DNA of 64,000 bases from Panax quinquefolius. Lineage: Eukaryota; Streptophyta; Magnoliopsida; Apiales; Araliaceae. The position numbers and the translations under genes are program-made. The stretch covers positions 18,689,128-18,753,127 of the forward strand of contig CM035156.1 of assembly GCA_020205615.1 (NCBI GenBank), written 5' to 3'. This document shows, piece after piece, positions 61,218 to 64,000 of this stretch. The notes beneath the pieces are model-generated. The model was not told the origin of the DNA. It was given only the letters and a program-made list of their open reading frames with translations, and did no database searches. Within the stretch, counting starts at the first letter, position 1. Each line of letters begins with the position of its first letter.

Positions 61218-64000
61218 TGTAAGATGAAACTTTTATAAATAAAGATGAATTTTCTATAAATATTATTTTTGAAAATTATGGAATAATTTGATATAATGTT
61301 ATAGTTGTGGGTAATATTTATAAATTTTGCAAAGTATGCAAGTGGTTATATTATATTAGTTGGCTCTGGGAATATTCGGTTTAGCAGGAATATTCGATAA
61401 CTACCAATCATTGGTGGACCCCACAAATGTAATTATTGACGATTGAGAAAAGACAAAAATATTTTATTAAAATAACGACGGAAGTTTACCGTTGATATTG
61501 TTGAACTACTTCAAGTAAAAGTACAAAAGAATACGTGTGTGGTTGCATAAGAAAGACACCTGTATTGATTATCGATGCTTATGTGAGAAGTCACTCGCTT
61601 TGATTCCATTATTATCATGAATTATTATAATGATAATGACTTTTTGTTTTATTCGTATTATTAACGTAATAAAATGTAAACATCTTTTATATAAAATGTA
61701 ATACTTTATTAAAGTTATTTTATAAATAAAATATATTATATTTTATTACGATAGTGTCGCATAGTAGTATTTTGCATGTTGTTTTGCATAGTGTTTTACA
61801 TAGTAAAATGTTTTTATATAAATAGAATATATTATATTTTATTTAAAAGATTTTGCTTTTAAATATGGACCGCCGATTAAAGTAAATCAACTGGACCGCT
61901 CATGGATTAGTTACTATGCATTCCATTTTCCTATAAATAAGCTCATTCCTTCATTATTTTCTTTTAATTCATCAAACTCTAGAGAGAGAAATTATAGAGA
62001 GAAGTTTATAGAGAGAAAGTTATAGAAAGAAGAAGATTATTCTCGCTACTTCACTACTTCTATATTCATTTCTTTTTACTAAGTAGGGGTGTTATTCTTT
62101 CTTCGAAGAGAACTTCGTTATTCCATTCACTATTATTCTCATTGAATAACTCGTAAAAGTGGCATACCCTATACATAACTCAGATACGCCAGATACCCTA
62201 TACTTGGTGAAATCCTTATGTTATTCCATCGCTTATTATTCTGGCATTTGAATAACTCAGATACGCTGGTTTTACCCTATACTTGGTGACATTCTTCTAT
62301 TATTCTCATTGAACATCCTGTCTGTTTCACATGTGTTTTACACCGACCCGGTTCCGCCTTTTTTATTATTATTCGCTGGAACATCCCGTCAGTGTGTTTT
62401 ACACCGACCGGTTCCGCCTTTTTATCATTCGCTGAATATCCTATCTCGCGTGTGTTTTACACCGGATCCGGGTTCCATCTTTATTATTTGTTGGAACATC
62501 CCGCTTGTGTGAATTTCACCCGACCGGTTCCGTTATTATTATTATTTGAATAACTCGCCATGCGCCAAGCACCGCATGCATGGTGATTTCTTTTGTTATT
62601 CCATTCTTTATTATACCCAAATTGGTTAAAACTTTGACTTCTATACTCCATGAAATTAGTGGAATATCCTCGACATTCAAGGCTTCATCCAAAGATCCTT
62701 TCACGGAAATATTCTTCTCGATCATTCTTGAATTTTACTCTACAAAGCAAAGATCATGTCGATAATTTGACGTTAATAATTTTCGGATAAAATAATTCTT
62801 GAACTTGTTTTATCAATTTTATATCATTGTCATCATCCTCATGTTTATATTTTTTTTTAAAGTCATCTCGTGGCTCAGTAGAGCATGGATGGACTTGGTA
62901 TGATTACGACTGTGGATTATTCGTGTAATCACTTAACCGTAATGTTACAAATGATGTGGTAAAAATCCTCAAAGGGTCGTAGTGCATCGATGGATGCTTG
63001 TTGGCATGATCATGATTATTAATGAATACACAACTATTCTCGCCCGTAGTGCGTGAATAATTGTGGTCGCGATACTAAAGAATATCCTCGTCAGAAAGTG
63101 CAGGGGTGATTCGATGATGGATTATTTATTAAAGTCGAGTCTCAAATTTATAATAAAAGATGATGAAAACCTTTTAAATCATAAAAGATAGTAGATTTTA
63201 TTTTCTACTGACTTTTTTAATGGATCAGATATTCACCGCAGCTTAAACTTGGTTGCCTATTGTATTTTATCGCTTAATATTGTCAAGACTATTGATAATT
63301 TATTTCGCATTATCTTAGTCATAATATTTTTATCGGGCTAGTTGAGCTCACCCTTTCTTTCACCGTTTCTTCGTGAAATGAGAATATAATGGGACTTAGC
63401 CTGGGAAACGAAAGTGATGGTCCCAAGATAAGATTAGTAGTCCCTCACTATTTCGTGAAATAGTGTGATAATAATTGTAATGAGGACTTTTTGTTTGAGT
63501 TCAGATAATATCTAGTAGATTTATATTTGTATTTAAACTCACAGCTTTATGTCGATTGTACAAGACAGCTTATGTTAATAAGTCAGATTTAAATTTGCAC
63601 CACGTAAGTGGCATGCACCCAAGATGGGTGATGTATACCTAATTTTTGGGGCGCCACAACAGTATCGTAGCTAAGGATATGATCCTCAAGCTAAGATGTG
63701 AGAAAAGTACTAGAGGGGAGAGACGGGAATACTTTCGCTAGTATGACCTACCTAAGTTTTTATGTGCTATTTTATTGGTTTGGCCGTAATATAAAGATAA
63801 TTGTTATACGTCAATTAATCTTTTGTTTTGTGGCAAGATTCTGAAAATGACATCCGAGAATGTTGAGAATAAGAATGGAGCACAAAGCGATCGTTGATTC
63901 ACCATATATCAATAATCGTGATAATGTGCATCGTAGAAGGCGATAATCCTCACGCAAACAACAACACCGACCAAATGATGAACGATCAAATGTTCGAGGC
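61218..64000 (+). mobile_element. Element C, second copy, cut by the window end
   Basis: The LTR at 61218-63658 follows the AAAGA target duplication (61213-61217), the same site as 42314. A degraded PBS (CAGTATCGTAGCTAAGG) is at about 63660, and the gag start ATGACATCCGAGAATGTTGA at 63847. The rest lies beyond 64000. Confidence 0.85.

Larger units (their letters stand above)
36248..64000 (+). mobile_element. Element B tandem nest (LTR-internal-LTR-internal...)
   Basis: LTR B (36248-38903), an internal region carrying a solo LTR A and element C, LTR B again (54985-57813), then the same internal region with the same solo LTR and the start of the same element C. Equivalent points are 38905/57815, 39437/58351 and 42314/61218, so the period is 18.90-18.91 kb. 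The left flank is CATAT (36243-36247). The right end is outside the window. Confidence 0.85.

Overview
The window is nuclear DNA of a flowering plant, most likely a eudicot. The evidence is plant intron/exon structure, a glyoxysomal malate dehydrogenase gene fragment, a Stowaway MITE, a CACTA transposon, Tat-type and chromovirus-type Ty3/gypsy retrotransposons, and intergenic DNA that is very AT-rich. There is no bacterial-style operon, no rRNA gene and no convincing tRNA gene. I see no complete, intact host gene.

Layout. (1) 1-1120: 5' end of a minus-strand Tat/Ogre-like retrotransposon (gag start, primer-binding site, LTR), cut by the window edge. (2) 1294-2707: two minus-strand exons of glyoxysomal/peroxisomal malate dehydrogenase. 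A Stowaway MITE follows at 3455-3740. (3) 4827-8498: a short minus-strand Tat-lineage element with both LTRs, a broken gag and no pol. It carries an antisense plus-strand gene with its own TATA box and intron. (4) 8499-10986: AT-rich intergenic DNA with simple repeats. (5) 10987-24200: a CACTA transposon. It contains a 168-bp x ~18.7 minisatellite, a minus-strand Transposase_24-type gene, and one captured exon of a serine carboxypeptidase (S28). It is interrupted at 18099-24050 by a solo LTR, which itself holds a second solo LTR at 18661-20753. (6) 24201-36247: a truncated minus-strand LTR and a scrap of its internal region, split by a 9.9-kb chromovirus-like element A (25588-35508, 5-bp target duplication TTATT). 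(7) 36248-64000: a non-autonomous LTR element B with a coiled-coil ORF. It was invaded by a solo LTR (39437-42148) and by a 9.7-kb gag-pol element C (42314-52052, target duplication AAAGA). The whole nest then starts again at 54985, with the same two insertions at the same two sites. This is an LTR-to-LTR tandem duplication with a period of about 18.9 kb, and its second copy runs off the window end.

Five insertions have matching 5-bp target duplications, so the order of nesting can be read directly. Elements A and C encode the usual gag (zinc knuckles legible in C), protease, reverse transcriptase, RNase H, integrase and terminal chromodomain, but all are frame-broken. Many breaks fall at CAG/CTG positions where every repeat copy reads differently. 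This suggests that part of the apparent decay is long-read consensus error at methylated CNG sites rather than real mutation. That should be settled before anyone calls these elements dead.
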